9,589 nucleotides of DNA from Candidatus Bathyarchaeota archaeon (GCA_003662645.1 QMYL01000025.1:1-9589); one strand, 5' to 3'; counted from the stretch's first letter, positions 1-6,510 are shown. Numbers and translations: made by a program. Notes: generated by a model not told the origin, from the sequence alone.

Positions 1-578
1 ACGATGTAGCCGGTACGGACACAACTATAGGCTTCGATACAGCGGTCAACACAGCGATATACGCCATAGATAGGATACGTGACACGGCGACCTCCCACGA
101 GAGGATATTCGTCGTCGAGGTTATGGGGAGGAATAGAGGCTTCCTAGCCCTAGAGGTTGGGCTGGCTGAGGGAGCCGAGATAATACTGGTCCCCGAGGTC
201 AAGTTCAACCTGGAAGAGATCTGCGACAAGTTGAAGCACGCATACAAGAAGGGGAAGACCTCCGAGATAATCGTGATGGCTGAGGGAGCCGGTGACTCAC
301 GCTCGATAGTTGACTACATAAAGAGGGAGACAAAATACGAGGTGAGGCTGACGGTTCTCGGACACATACAGAGGGGAGGCTCCCCAACGGCGCGGAGCAG
401 GCTCCTAGCATGCCTATTCGGAAACTACGCCGTGGAGCTCCTCCTCAGCGGTGTAAAGAAGAGGATGGTTGGGATAAGGGGGAACGAGATAACATCGGTA
501 GACCTAGACTACTCATGGAGTGAAACGAAGGAGTTAGACCTGAGGCTATACAGGCTGGCCCAGATACTGTCAGCCTAG
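1..578 (+). CDS. pfkA: 6-phosphofructokinase (PfkA family), 3' part, truncated by window start
   Basis: This is the C-terminal 191 codons of a PfkA-superfamily phosphofructokinase, which phosphorylates fructose 6-phosphate to fructose 1,6-bisphosphate in glycolysis. The reading frame is already open at the window edge; the first whole codon is at base 3. Visible family motifs are DVAGTDTTIGFDTA at the left edge, which follows the catalytic loop in this family, then EVMGRNRGFLAL, the MGR fructose-6-phosphate loop, and GHIQRGGSP near the C-terminus, whose His and Arg bind the substrate phosphate in characterised enzymes. The residues that separate ATP-dependent from pyrophosphate-dependent enzymes (GGDGS versus GGDDT region) lie outside the window, so the phosphoryl donor is open. 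The TAG stop overlaps the convergent debranching-enzyme gene by 9 bases. Family call is secure; donor specificity is not. Confidence 0.95.
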   Translation, partial: DVAGTDTTIGFDTAVNTAIYAIDRIRDTATSHERIFVVEVMGRNRGFLALEVGLAEGAEIILVPEVKFNLEEICDKLKHAYKKGKTSEIIVMAEGAGDSRSIVDYIKRETKYEVRLTVLGHIQRGGSPTARSRLLACLFGNYAVELLLSGVKKRMVGIRGNEITSVDLDYSWSETKELDLRLYRLAQILSA

Positions 579-2657
579 TATCCCCAGAACCTCACCCTCA
601 AAGGGAGGCCTCCTGAAGTGTACATCCTCAACCAGAGCCCTCAACGGCTCAGCCACACTCCAAGCCTGAGATATACAACCCCTCGGCTCATTAGGTGGGT
701 CACCGTCGAATATCTCACTTACACATCCTAGGCCCACCCTATAAACCTCCTCGACTAACAGGGGCTTCATGAAGTTCTCGTAGGCAAACCTCCTCCAGCG
801 GTCGCCATACCCATGGACCTTCAAGAAGGCTGTTACGAAGGGCCCTAGAAGCCAGGCCCAAACAGTTCCGTTGTGGTAGGCGTTCTCGCGGTGGAGCCAT
901 CCGCCGATGTATCTCCCTCTATATCTCGGGTCATCGCTGGGTAAGGTTCTGAGGCCATAGACCCCCCAAAGCCTCCTCCAGACGGCGTTGACAACCCTCC
1001 CCATCCACCCCCGTTCCAGTATGGCGAAGTCTAGTGAGACGGAGAGTATCTGGTTAGGCCTGAACGTTGGGTCGCCGCTCCCATCGAGCCTTAAGACATC
1101 GAATAGGTAACCCCTATCCTCATCTATGAACTCCTCGTTGAAGCTCCTGCGGGCTCTCTCAGCTATAACGCTGTAGCGTCCAGCCTCACTCAACTGGCCG
1201 AACTTGGTCGCTAGGGCCTCCATAGCCTTGAGGGAGTTATACCACAACGCTTGAACCTCGACCGCCTTTCCCTCCCTCGGTGTGATGGGTCTCCCACCAA
1301 CCGCTACATCCATCCATGTGAGTCTGGGTCCATGCGCGATCAATCCATCATCATCCATCCGTATATCGAAGGATGTCCCCTCAATGTATGAGTCTATTAT
1401 GGACCTCAATGTGCCCCACAGCTCCTCATATACAAAGTCGAAGTCTCCTGTGTACTTTAGATATTGAAGGACAGCGTTCACGAACCATAACGATGAGTCT
1501 ACGGAGTCGTATGTTGGGTTCTCACCAGCCCTATCCGGGAAGCTGTTCGGTATCAACCCATCTTTACAGTAGCGCTTGAAGGTTAGGAGTATCTCCCTGG
1601 CATCCCCAAACCTTCCGGTTATGAGGGTTAACCCCGGCAGTGAGATGAGCGAATCCCTACCCCAATCGCCAAACCAGTGGTAACCAGCTATAACCGACCT
1701 GCCACCCGTCGTCCTCCTAAATACGAGGAAGGAATCCGCAGAGAGTAGAAGCCATCCAAGCCAGTCCTCTACCTCTATATCCGGATTAACTTTCGAGAAA
1801 GTCCTCAGTATACCCCTCCTACGTTCAAGTTCCTCCCTGTAAAGCTCCTCAATAACATCCTCGCTGGATATCGTTCGGGGATGTTCTCTCTCCCCCTCAA
1901 CCTTCGGTTCAAGGGATGCCGTTATGTGGAACCTCTCTATAACCCCAGGTTTAATCCGGACCGTGAAGGAGCCGGGCTGATAAACCACGTCCGTTGAGGC
2001 TTCACCCCTAGAGGCGTCAACCCTGAAGTATAACCTCCTCATAGCTTGGTGTTGAGTATAGCAACCCCTCGTTGAGGATATCAGGATTCCCCATTCTAAA
2101 CCCTCCAGTCCAACATAAACAGCGCGCCGTGAAGTCCTCTGATGGAAGCCTAACCCTCCAGCCTCTTCACCCCTAACCGTGTAGATGTGACGTAAACCAA
2201 CTAACGGATACACCCTGAAATCGACGGGTTCACCTAGGCTGTTTAGAACGCTATAAGTGGATATGACGGCGTTCTTAAGGTTCGGCATGAATATGAGCTT
2301 CTTGATGTATACTCCGTCGATCTCGTATTGGAGGGTTGGGAAGGGCTCCATGGAGAAGCAGGTTAAATACCTATAGCCCTCCGGTTCCATCCTGTCCTGT
2401 TCAATCTCATTTGAGGCTAAGGCATGAACATTACGGCCTACCTTAACCTCCTCATCGAGCTTAGCGAGTAGGAGGTGCCTATCAACCGGGGGGTTTAGGG
2501 ATGCGACCAGTAATCCATGGTACTTCCTTGTGTTCACCCCTAGAACCGTTGAGGATGAGTATCCCCCCAACCCATTCGTTACGATCCATTCCAGCCTTAG
2601 CGCCCTATCAAGCTCAGATATGAGGCTTGGACCTACGTATATACTTGGCAGCCTCAT
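570..2657 (-). CDS. Glycogen debranching enzyme (amylo-alpha-1,6-glucosidase, GH133-type), archaeal form
   Basis: A 695-residue cytoplasmic glycogen debranching enzyme that should hydrolyse alpha-1,6 branch stubs of glycogen. The N-terminal domain (about residues 1-270) carries the hallmark stretch EWIVTNGLGGYSSSTVLGVNTRKYHGLLVA split over residues 23-52, typical of GDE_N. The C-terminal (alpha/alpha)6 domain (about 290-690) has WFGDWGRDSLISLPGL (328-343), TWMD (447-450), RENAYHNGTVWAW (590-602) and SEIFDGD (647-653). By analogy with eukaryotic debranching enzymes, Asp450 and Glu648 are the probable acid and base; that assignment is inference. There is no GH13 or GH57 glucanotransferase domain, so it matches the stand-alone archaeal/bacterial form. 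The ATG at 2657 is preceded by a GGATGGCGG tract that is a poor Shine-Dalgarno. It lies 57 bases after the PqqD-like gene, probably co-transcribed, and converges on phosphofructokinase. Confidence 0.95.
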   Translation of the reverse strand: MRLPSIYVGPSLISELDRALRLEWIVTNGLGGYSSSTVLGVNTRKYHGLLVASLNPPVDRHLLLAKLDEEVKVGRNVHALASNEIEQDRMEPEGYRYLTCFSMEPFPTLQYEIDGVYIKKLIFMPNLKNAVISTYSVLNSLGEPVDFRVYPLVGLRHIYTVRGEEAGGLGFHQRTSRRAVYVGLEGLEWGILISSTRGCYTQHQAMRRLYFRVDASRGEASTDVVYQPGSFTVRIKPGVIERFHITASLEPKVEGEREHPRTISSEDVIEELYREELERRRGILRTFSKVNPDIEVEDWLGWLLLSADSFLVFRRTTGGRSVIAGYHWFGDWGRDSLISLPGLTLITGRFGDAREILLTFKRYCKDGLIPNSFPDRAGENPTYDSVDSSLWFVNAVLQYLKYTGDFDFVYEELWGTLRSIIDSYIEGTSFDIRMDDDGLIAHGPRLTWMDVAVGGRPITPREGKAVEVQALWYNSLKAMEALATKFGQLSEAGRYSVIAERARRSFNEEFIDEDRGYLFDVLRLDGSGDPTFRPNQILSVSLDFAILERGWMGRVVNAVWRRLWGVYGLRTLPSDDPRYRGRYIGGWLHRENAYHNGTVWAWLLGPFVTAFLKVHGYGDRWRRFAYENFMKPLLVEEVYRVGLGCVSEIFDGDPPNEPRGCISQAWSVAEPLRALVEDVHFRRPPFEGEVLGILG

Positions 2658-2714
2658 CCGCCATCCATCTCTAGAAGATCTAAGAGCTTGATGGTGGTGA
2701 GCATTATCGGTTGG

Positions 2715-3158
2715 TCAGTCCTTCTCCTCCTTGACGCCGAAGGTCTTTGCGAAGCGAACCGCCATCTCATCCGGAAGGATGAAGCCAAGGAGCCTACGTT
2801 TCGAGAGCTGGTTAAAGTATGTATTTAACGAGAGTTCAGCTTCGTATGGTAGTAGCTTATACCTCTTGTTCAGGAGGTCGACTATATCTTTCACCGTCCT
2901 CTTCCCATCGCAGAGCTCCCAGACGAAGGAGCCGACCTGATCGAGCCTTATCCTCCTCTCCTTAACTGTTGGCAGTATCTTCGCCGCGAAACCCTTCGAC
3001 TTTATAGGTATCCTGATCGTAACCTCTCCCTTCTCGTTCTTTTCCCATTTCAAGGCTGGGTTCCGCACGGGCTTAAGCTTTAGGAACTCATCCCTCGAGA
3101 TGGGGGTCTCCTTAGGTTTCTTCTTCCTCTTTATGAACCTACTGAACTTTTTCAGCAT
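2715..3158 (-). CDS. PqqD-like (RRE-fold) family protein
   Basis: A protein of 147 residues if started at the ATG at 3158 (160 residues from the ATG at 3197). After a Lys/Arg-rich N-terminus (KKFSRFIKRKKKPK) comes a PqqD-like domain with the signature LDQVGSFVWELCDGKRTVKD, then IVDLL and a final helix region ending in RRLLGF. In the family this is a winged-helix fold, also used as the RiPP recognition element that delivers precursor peptides to maturases. No radical-SAM maturase or obvious precursor peptide is in the window, so its partner is unknown. Start choice: an AAATATTTAA box centred near 3185 lies about 27 bases upstream of the 3158 ATG, as expected for a leaderless message; the 3197 ATG would sit upstream of that transcription start. 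It is 57 bases upstream of the debranching-enzyme gene on the same strand. Family call is good; role unknown. Confidence 0.85.
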   Translation of the reverse strand: MLKKFSRFIKRKKKPKETPISRDEFLKLKPVRNPALKWEKNEKGEVTIRIPIKSKGFAAKILPTVKERRIRLDQVGSFVWELCDGKRTVKDIVDLLNKRYKLLPYEAELSLNTYFNQLSKRRLLGFILPDEMAVRFAKTFGVKEEKD

Positions 3159-3180
3159 CGTGACCACTGAACTCTCAACA

Positions 3181-3190
3181 TTAAATATTT
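3181..3190 (-). promoter_or_regulatory. TATA-like box of the PqqD-like gene
   Basis: Minus-strand AAATATTTAA, centred about 27 bases before the ATG at 3158. This spacing predicts transcription starting at or next to that ATG. A second A/T-rich tract (about 3194-3207) lies further upstream and could serve the 3197 start only poorly. Confidence 0.5.
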
Positions 3191-3236
3191 CCTCCATCCT
3201 TAAATAATATTCTCGCCGGGAGAGTTTGGATAGCGA

Positions 3237-3247
3237 AGGATAATCCT
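3237..3247. promoter_or_regulatory. 11-base palindrome between divergent promoters (possible operator)
   Basis: AGGATAATCCT is a perfect inverted repeat around a central A. It lies between the box of the minus-strand PqqD-like gene and the ATAAATATC box of the plus-strand RDD gene. Its position suits a repressor site, but a single 11-base palindrome can occur by chance. Confidence 0.25.
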
Positions 3248-3259
3248 AAGGAGGGAAAC

Positions 3260-3270
3260 AATAAATATCA
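3260..3270 (+). promoter_or_regulatory. TATA-like box of the zinc-ribbon RDD gene
   Basis: AATAAATATC about 50 bases before the ATG at 3321. It would place transcription start near 3290, giving a leader of about 30 bases that contains the GAGGT ribosome-binding site at 3312-3316. Confidence 0.45.
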
Positions 3271-3320
3271 AAACAATCCCTAGATAGGAAGGTTAAGCTC
3301 TGGTTAGGAAAGAGGTTGGG

Positions 3321-3824
3321 ATGCCGTACTGTAAGAATTGCGGCGTCAAACTGCCGGAGGATGCATCCTTCTGTCCAAACTGTGGCGCAGCTGTCAAGTT
3401 GGAGGTTAGGCTTGCACTGGCCAGTTGGGGCGAGAGGTTCATCGCTTGGCTTATAGATGTGATAATACTCGGCGCATTCCTCGCTTGGCTATCATGGCCC
3501 GGCTTCACGTTAACACCGTACGTTCCGCGCTGGGTTCCCTTCATCGATGTGAGTTTTAGGAACATCATCTACCTACTCTACTGGACATTGATGGAGGGAA
3601 TCTACGGACAGTCGATCGGGAAGATGGTTATAAAGATAAAGGTTACGAGGTTGAATGGTGAACCGATAGATGTTGGCAGGGCTCTTGTAGAGAGCATAGG
3701 GAAGGCTTTCCTCCTACCGATAGACTGCATAATCGGGTGGATCGCGTTCTCAGATAAGAAGCAGAGGCTATTCAACCACCTTTCTAATACCATGGTTGTT
3801 AAGGAGGTTCGAGTAGTCGCCTAG
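3321..3824 (+). CDS. Zinc-ribbon plus RDD-family membrane protein
   Basis: A 167-residue membrane protein. Residues 3-22 form a zinc ribbon with two CxxC pairs (Cys4/Cys7 and Cys18/Cys21) in the pattern YCKNCGVKLPEDASFCPNCG, followed by an RDD domain. The RDD part begins ERFIAWLIDVIILG (Arg39 and Asp46 are the expected conserved charges) and has hydrophobic segments near 38-58, 76-93 and 128-143. The typical GKMVIKIKV loop follows the second segment, and the end NHLSNTMVV resembles the family's closing motif. RDD proteins are poorly understood; a transport or membrane-sensing role is sometimes proposed. The ATG is supported by GAGGT four bases upstream, and no in-frame start lies further upstream before a stop. 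The gene is divergent from the PqqD-like gene and appears to be a single-gene unit. Domain calls are strong; the cellular role is unknown. Confidence 0.88.
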   Translation: MPYCKNCGVKLPEDASFCPNCGAAVKLEVRLALASWGERFIAWLIDVIILGAFLAWLSWPGFTLTPYVPRWVPFIDVSFRNIIYLLYWTLMEGIYGQSIGKMVIKIKVTRLNGEPIDVGRALVESIGKAFLLPIDCIIGWIAFSDKKQRLFNHLSNTMVVKEVRVVA

Positions 3825-3886
3825 ACACACATCCAATCAAGTTTCATCAAGTGTTTATCTCACCCGACGTAGACCGGTTTCACAAG

Positions 3887-3895
3887 GTTTATATG
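3887..3895 (+). promoter_or_regulatory. TATA-like box of the 81-residue small protein gene
   Basis: GTTTATATG centred about 24 bases before the ATG at 3915, the spacing of a leaderless archaeal transcript. It argues for ATG 3915 rather than the GTG at 3900. Confidence 0.55.
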
Positions 3896-3914
3896 AGTTG
3901 TGGAATATCATTAT

Positions 3915-4160
3915 ATGAAGATAATTTCAATCAAGGTCTTCCAGATGAGGAGTGTAAGCCCAACCTATAGAGAGGCCGAACGAGAGAGGCACAGGTTCAT
4001 AATCTACTTCCTAAACGACGATGAGGACCAGTCCGTCCACGTCGAGGAGACTGAAGAGATAAACTTTCCAAAGGTTATGATGCATCTAAACTTCGGAGGC
4101 TCCGTCTTCATAACCCACAGGAGGAGCCCCAGACTTAGGAGATGTCTCAAGAGGGATTAA
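3915..4160 (+). CDS. Small protein of unknown function, 81 residues, leaderless
   Basis: I do not recognise this protein. It has 81 residues from the ATG at 3915, or 86 from the GTG at 3900. No Shine-Dalgarno precedes the ATG, but the TATA-like box ends about 20 bases before it, so a leaderless message is likely. The composition looks like a folded, soluble protein: a beta-like start (MKIISIKVFQMRSV), a charged helix (YREAERERHRF), a strand (FIIYFLN), an acidic turn (NDDEDQSVHVEETEE), then MMHLNFGGSVFITHR and a basic tail. There are no membrane segments and no signal peptide; the one Cys is near the C-terminus. The alternation of strands and charged turns, plus a matching promoter, supports a real gene. 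Neighbours give no functional hint. What it does is unknown. Confidence 0.65.
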   Translation: MKIISIKVFQMRSVSPTYREAERERHRFIIYFLNDDEDQSVHVEETEEINFPKVMMHLNFGGSVFITHRRSPRLRRCLKRD

Positions 4161-4477
4161 CCCTCAAAACATCCTTACAAAAGATCGACTTGGTGGATCG
4201 TGTTATCAAAGTCGGATGAAGGAGAAGAGGCGATGAAGAAAGGGTGTAGCTGAGCCTCATTCTACGCCTTCAAGAATCTCGGTATGCACCTCTCATCGGT
4301 GATGGAGTCGAAGTCTTCGAGTTCATCTATTCCTATCGGAATCCCTCCCCTTCACCATTTAGGTTGAACTCCTCCTTGTAATGGAGTTCCCTCCCCCTCC
4401 AATGTTGAATACCGTATTCCCTCTGAGAGGTGGTATCTCTTCATTCCAGATGAAGTTGTGGCTGTAGAGTTTAAAGT
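4161..4477. other. Intergenic stretch with no intact gene
   Basis: About 320 bases between the small-protein gene and the UroD-like gene. All frames are broken by stops. It holds a 7-base inverted repeat (GAACTCC at 4366-4372 and GGAGTTC at 4383-4389, 10-base loop), two C-rich tracts resembling each other (4341-4350 and about 4387-4400), and the weak minus-strand remnant listed separately. No RNA gene is convincing. Confidence 0.5.
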
Positions 4478-4534
4478 TTGAGCATCTGGAAAGTTAAATA
4501 TGTGATTAGGGACTATAGCCTTCTGGAGGATCAA
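4262..4534 (-). pseudogene. Possible remnant of a minus-strand reading frame
   Basis: A minus-strand frame runs from 4534 with only one internal stop, a TGA at 4354-4352, and ends at TAG 4264-4262. The last 29 codons after the TGA read like a protein C-terminus (PIGIDELEDFDSITDERC then IPRFLKA), with codon choice like the neighbouring genes. The segment before the TGA is much less protein-like and overlaps the UroD-like gene's promoter. I cannot assign a family. It may be the decayed end of a lost gene, or simply chance. Confidence 0.2.
4493..4502 (+). promoter_or_regulatory. TATA-like box of the UroD-like gene
   Basis: The tract AGTTAAATATG lies about 43 bases before the ATG at 4541. Transcription starting about 25 bases downstream would begin near 4523, just at the CTGGAGGA ribosome-binding site (4523-4530). 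This fits ATG 4541 and makes the upstream TTG near 4478 unlikely. Confidence 0.5.
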
Positions 4535-4540
4535 ACCCGC

Positions 4541-5737
4541 ATGTTGAGTTCTCGAGAGAGGGCCCTCTCAGCCCTAAGCCTTGAGGATGTCGATAGAACG
4601 CCTATGTTTGAGCTTCTGATAAACTCGCCAATCGGCTCTAAGATACTTGGTAGACCGACGATCTACGGGAATAAACTCGCCTCGGTTGAGCTCTTGATTA
4701 AGGGTAAACGTAAGAAGCTGGTTATAGAATCCACCAAGGACCAGATTGAGCTCTACAAGAAGCTTGATCTAGATATAATGATGGTCAGGCTCTGCGTAGC
4801 CGAGAGGTATGTACCCCCGAAGAGGATAGGCCCGAACGAGTTCATGTACAGCATATACCGAACGGTTCCGGGGGAGGTCTACATCTCTGAGGGCCTCTAC
4901 TCGAAGGTTCGCTACAACCCCGAGAGCGATATGATGACCGAGTATGAATCAACCATAGGCTTGGAGGGGCTCCCAGCTTTGGAGGAGTACATTAGGCAGC
5001 TCGAGGGTGAAGAGGTTGGGGTCGATGGGAGTCAACTCGAGTCCATCGAGTACGCGAGGAAGAGGGTTGGCGATGAGATCCTTTTGATGGGGAACGCCGA
5101 CGGCACCTTCCCAGTAAGTCACGCAACTTGGCTACCGCTCTTCCTGAAGTGTATGTATCTTAGACCCGACCTAGTCAGGAGATTGATGCATGAGAGCACA
5201 AGAAGGGCTGTGGAGTCGATTAAGGCTCAAGTTGACGCTGGGGTTGAGGCTATAGCGGGCTGTACGGATTGGGCCTACGATCACGGTCCCTTCTTCTCCC
5301 CGAAGCACTTCAGGGAGTTCATCCTCCCATCCCTGAAGGAACATGTCAGGGTATGCCACAAACTTGGAGTTCCATTCATCAAACATACCGATGGAAATAT
5401 CGAGTCGATAGAGAGTCCATTCCTCGTCGAGTCAGGGGTAGATGGATACCACGCTATAGAGCCGAGGGCTGGAATGGATATAGCCCGCCTAAAGAGGTTG
5501 TATGGTGATAGGATATGCCTACTCGGCAACGTGGACTGTGCCATAACCTTGGTTTATGGCTCAAGGGAGGACGTGATCCGTGAGACTAGGCGTTGTATTA
5601 GGGCTGCATCGCCGGGTGGTGGGCATGTACTGAGCTCAAGCAACTCTATACACTCAGGGGTTAAGATAGAGAACTTCCTAACCATGCTGGAGACCAACAA
5701 GAAGTATGGAAAGCATCCAGCATCCATCGGAGGCTAG
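4541..5737 (+). CDS. UroD/MtaA-superfamily protein (uroporphyrinogen decarboxylase-like, probable methyltransferase-type)
   Basis: A 398-residue protein of the uroporphyrinogen decarboxylase/methylcobalamin methyltransferase superfamily. The ATG at 4541 has GGAGGA ten bases upstream; a TTG-started version would add 21 residues without family likeness. Family features are the opening RERALSALSLEDVDRTP, the central LLMGNADGTFP, the VDAGVEAIAGCTDWAYDHGPFFSP stretch (split in two parts), VPFIKHTDGN (His282, Asp284), LLGNVDC (Cys333) and the closing GGGHVLSSSNSIHSGV. In MtaA-type methyltransferases zinc is bound by an HxC pair plus a later Cys; here the pair reads HxD, with Cys333 as a possible later ligand. 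It is not a haem-pathway UroD by motif, and no haem genes are nearby. Substrate unknown; a corrinoid or thiol methyl transfer role is possible but unproven. It stands as its own transcription unit. Confidence 0.85.
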   Translation: MLSSRERALSALSLEDVDRTPMFELLINSPIGSKILGRPTIYGNKLASVELLIKGKRKKLVIESTKDQIELYKKLDLDIMMVRLCVAERYVPPKRIGPNEFMYSIYRTVPGEVYISEGLYSKVRYNPESDMMTEYESTIGLEGLPALEEYIRQLEGEEVGVDGSQLESIEYARKRVGDEILLMGNADGTFPVSHATWLPLFLKCMYLRPDLVRRLMHESTRRAVESIKAQVDAGVEAIAGCTDWAYDHGPFFSPKHFREFILPSLKEHVRVCHKLGVPFIKHTDGNIESIESPFLVESGVDGYHAIEPRAGMDIARLKRLYGDRICLLGNVDCAITLVYGSREDVIRETRRCIRAASPGGGHVLSSSNSIHSGVKIENFLTMLETNKKYGKHPASIGG

Positions 5738-5762
5738 TGCGTAACAATACCTATCCATCCGC

Positions 5763-5879
5763 ATGGGGATAAGGGCCTTCACCCCAACATTGACCGGATA
5801 CTTCTTCCAGTTGGCACAGTTCTCAACCCAATTCATCATAGGGAGCCTGCTCCTAGCCCTAAACGTTATATTCTACTAA
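5763..5879 (+). CDS. Possible 38-residue hydrophobic peptide
   Basis: An ATG-started 38-codon frame ending in TAA exactly one base before the ATG at 5880 of the longer form of the next reading frame. It encodes MGIRAFTPTLTGYFFQLAQ followed by a strongly hydrophobic segment (FIIGSLLLALNVIFY), which could form one membrane helix. No Shine-Dalgarno precedes it and no clear TATA box is at the right distance. Its 3' end contains the TATA-like box assigned to the desulfidase gene, which counts against both being functional as drawn. It could be a small membrane peptide, the C-terminal remnant of a permease, or chance. Confidence 0.25.
   Translation: MGIRAFTPTLTGYFFQLAQFSTQFIIGSLLLALNVIFY
5866..5872 (+). 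promoter_or_regulatory. TATA-like box of the TudS-like gene
   Basis: TTATATT about 38 bases before the GTG at 5907. Transcription starting about 25 bases downstream would begin near 5894, at the AGGAGGG ribosome-binding site. The longer reading frame starting at ATG 5880 would then lie partly upstream of the transcript start. Confidence 0.45.
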
Positions 5880-5906
5880 ATGTTCTTCCACAAGGAGGGT
5901 ATAACC

Positions 5907-6470
5907 GTGAGCCGAACGAGAAACTTGAAGGTTAGGGTTGTAGCCGTAGCCCACTGTATCTTAAATCGATCTACAAGGTGGTGGACCGAGGGTAAGGAGG
6001 TTGCTGAGGGCCCTGTAAGAGAGGTTCTAGAGGCCCTCTCAAGCATGGGACTGGGCATGATCCAGATGCCCTGCCCGGAGTTCACCTTCTGCGGCAACCC
6101 CAGACCGCCCAGGTCAAGGGCTGAATACGAGGAACTTCCCGGCTTTAGGGAGCACTGCCTGAAGCTGGCAAGAAGGACGGCTGAAGAGATAAAGACCATA
6201 ACAACCCTGAGCAGAGAGCCTAAGATAGAGGTCACAGCCATAATAGGCGTAGAAAGGTCACCAACCTGCAGTGTAAACCTCATACCATTCAGAGTGGGTG
6301 GAGGCTTCGATTACAGGGTTGGCCTCGGAATCTTCATGGAAATCCTAAAGCACGAACTGGAGGCAACTGGACTGAATATACCGATGATCTCGATAGATAT
6401 ACACTCACCAGAAGAGGGTCTCTCAACTCTAAAGCGGCTGGTTAAAGGTAGGAAATCAAATAAAGGGTAA
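5907..6470 (+). CDS. TudS-like (DUF523-related) putative desulfidase, iron-sulfur
   Basis: A 187-residue protein from GTG 5907, chosen because GGAGGG (5894-5899) sits seven bases upstream; a 196-residue form from ATG 5880 is possible. The pattern VVAVAHCILNRS near the N-terminus, IQMPCPEFTFCGNPRPP in the middle and GVERSPTCSVN later resembles TudS-related proteins (the CD3072-type branch of the DUF523 group). In TudS thiouracil desulfidase, three conserved cysteines hold a [4Fe-4S] cluster whose fourth iron takes sulfur from the substrate. The matching cysteines here would be Cys17, Cys56 and Cys121; Cys62 and Cys84 are additional. The substrate could be a thiolated base or another thio compound, and is unknown. 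No membrane segment or signal is visible. The gene is followed by the tRNA-Phe gene 66 bases downstream. Family call is fairly good; activity is inferred. Confidence 0.75.
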   Translation: MSRTRNLKVRVVAVAHCILNRSTRWWTEGKEVAEGPVREVLEALSSMGLGMIQMPCPEFTFCGNPRPPRSRAEYEELPGFREHCLKLARRTAEEIKTITTLSREPKIEVTAIIGVERSPTCSVNLIPFRVGGGFDYRVGLGIFMEILKHELEATGLNIPMISIDIHSPEEGLSTLKRLVKGRKSNKG

Positions 6471-6500
6471 AACAGAACGAAACAATAATAGCCAAAAAAA

Positions 6501-6510
6501 TATATAAATA
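6501..6510 (+). promoter_or_regulatory. TATA box of the tRNA-Phe gene
   Basis: TATATAAATA preceded by an A7 run, centred about 31 bases before the first tRNA base. It is the strongest TATA match in the window and predicts a transcript start a few bases before the mature 5' end. Confidence 0.7.

Noticed and set aside
3835..3856. Near-repeat AATCAAGTTT / CATCAAGTGTTT after the RDD gene
   Set aside because: Only two short, imperfect units with no symmetry and no hairpin; not enough for a regulatory site or repeat array.
4200..4320. Possible C/D-box guide RNA (GCGATGA, later CTGA, and GGTGATGG)
   Set aside because: The boxes are imperfect and their spacing does not give a standard C-D'-C'-D order, so this is more likely chance.
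4541..5737. Genuine haem-pathway uroporphyrinogen decarboxylase
   Set aside because: The HTDGN, GNVDC and GGGHVLSSSNSIH motifs fit the methyltransferase-like side branch, and no haem or sirohaem genes are adjacent.
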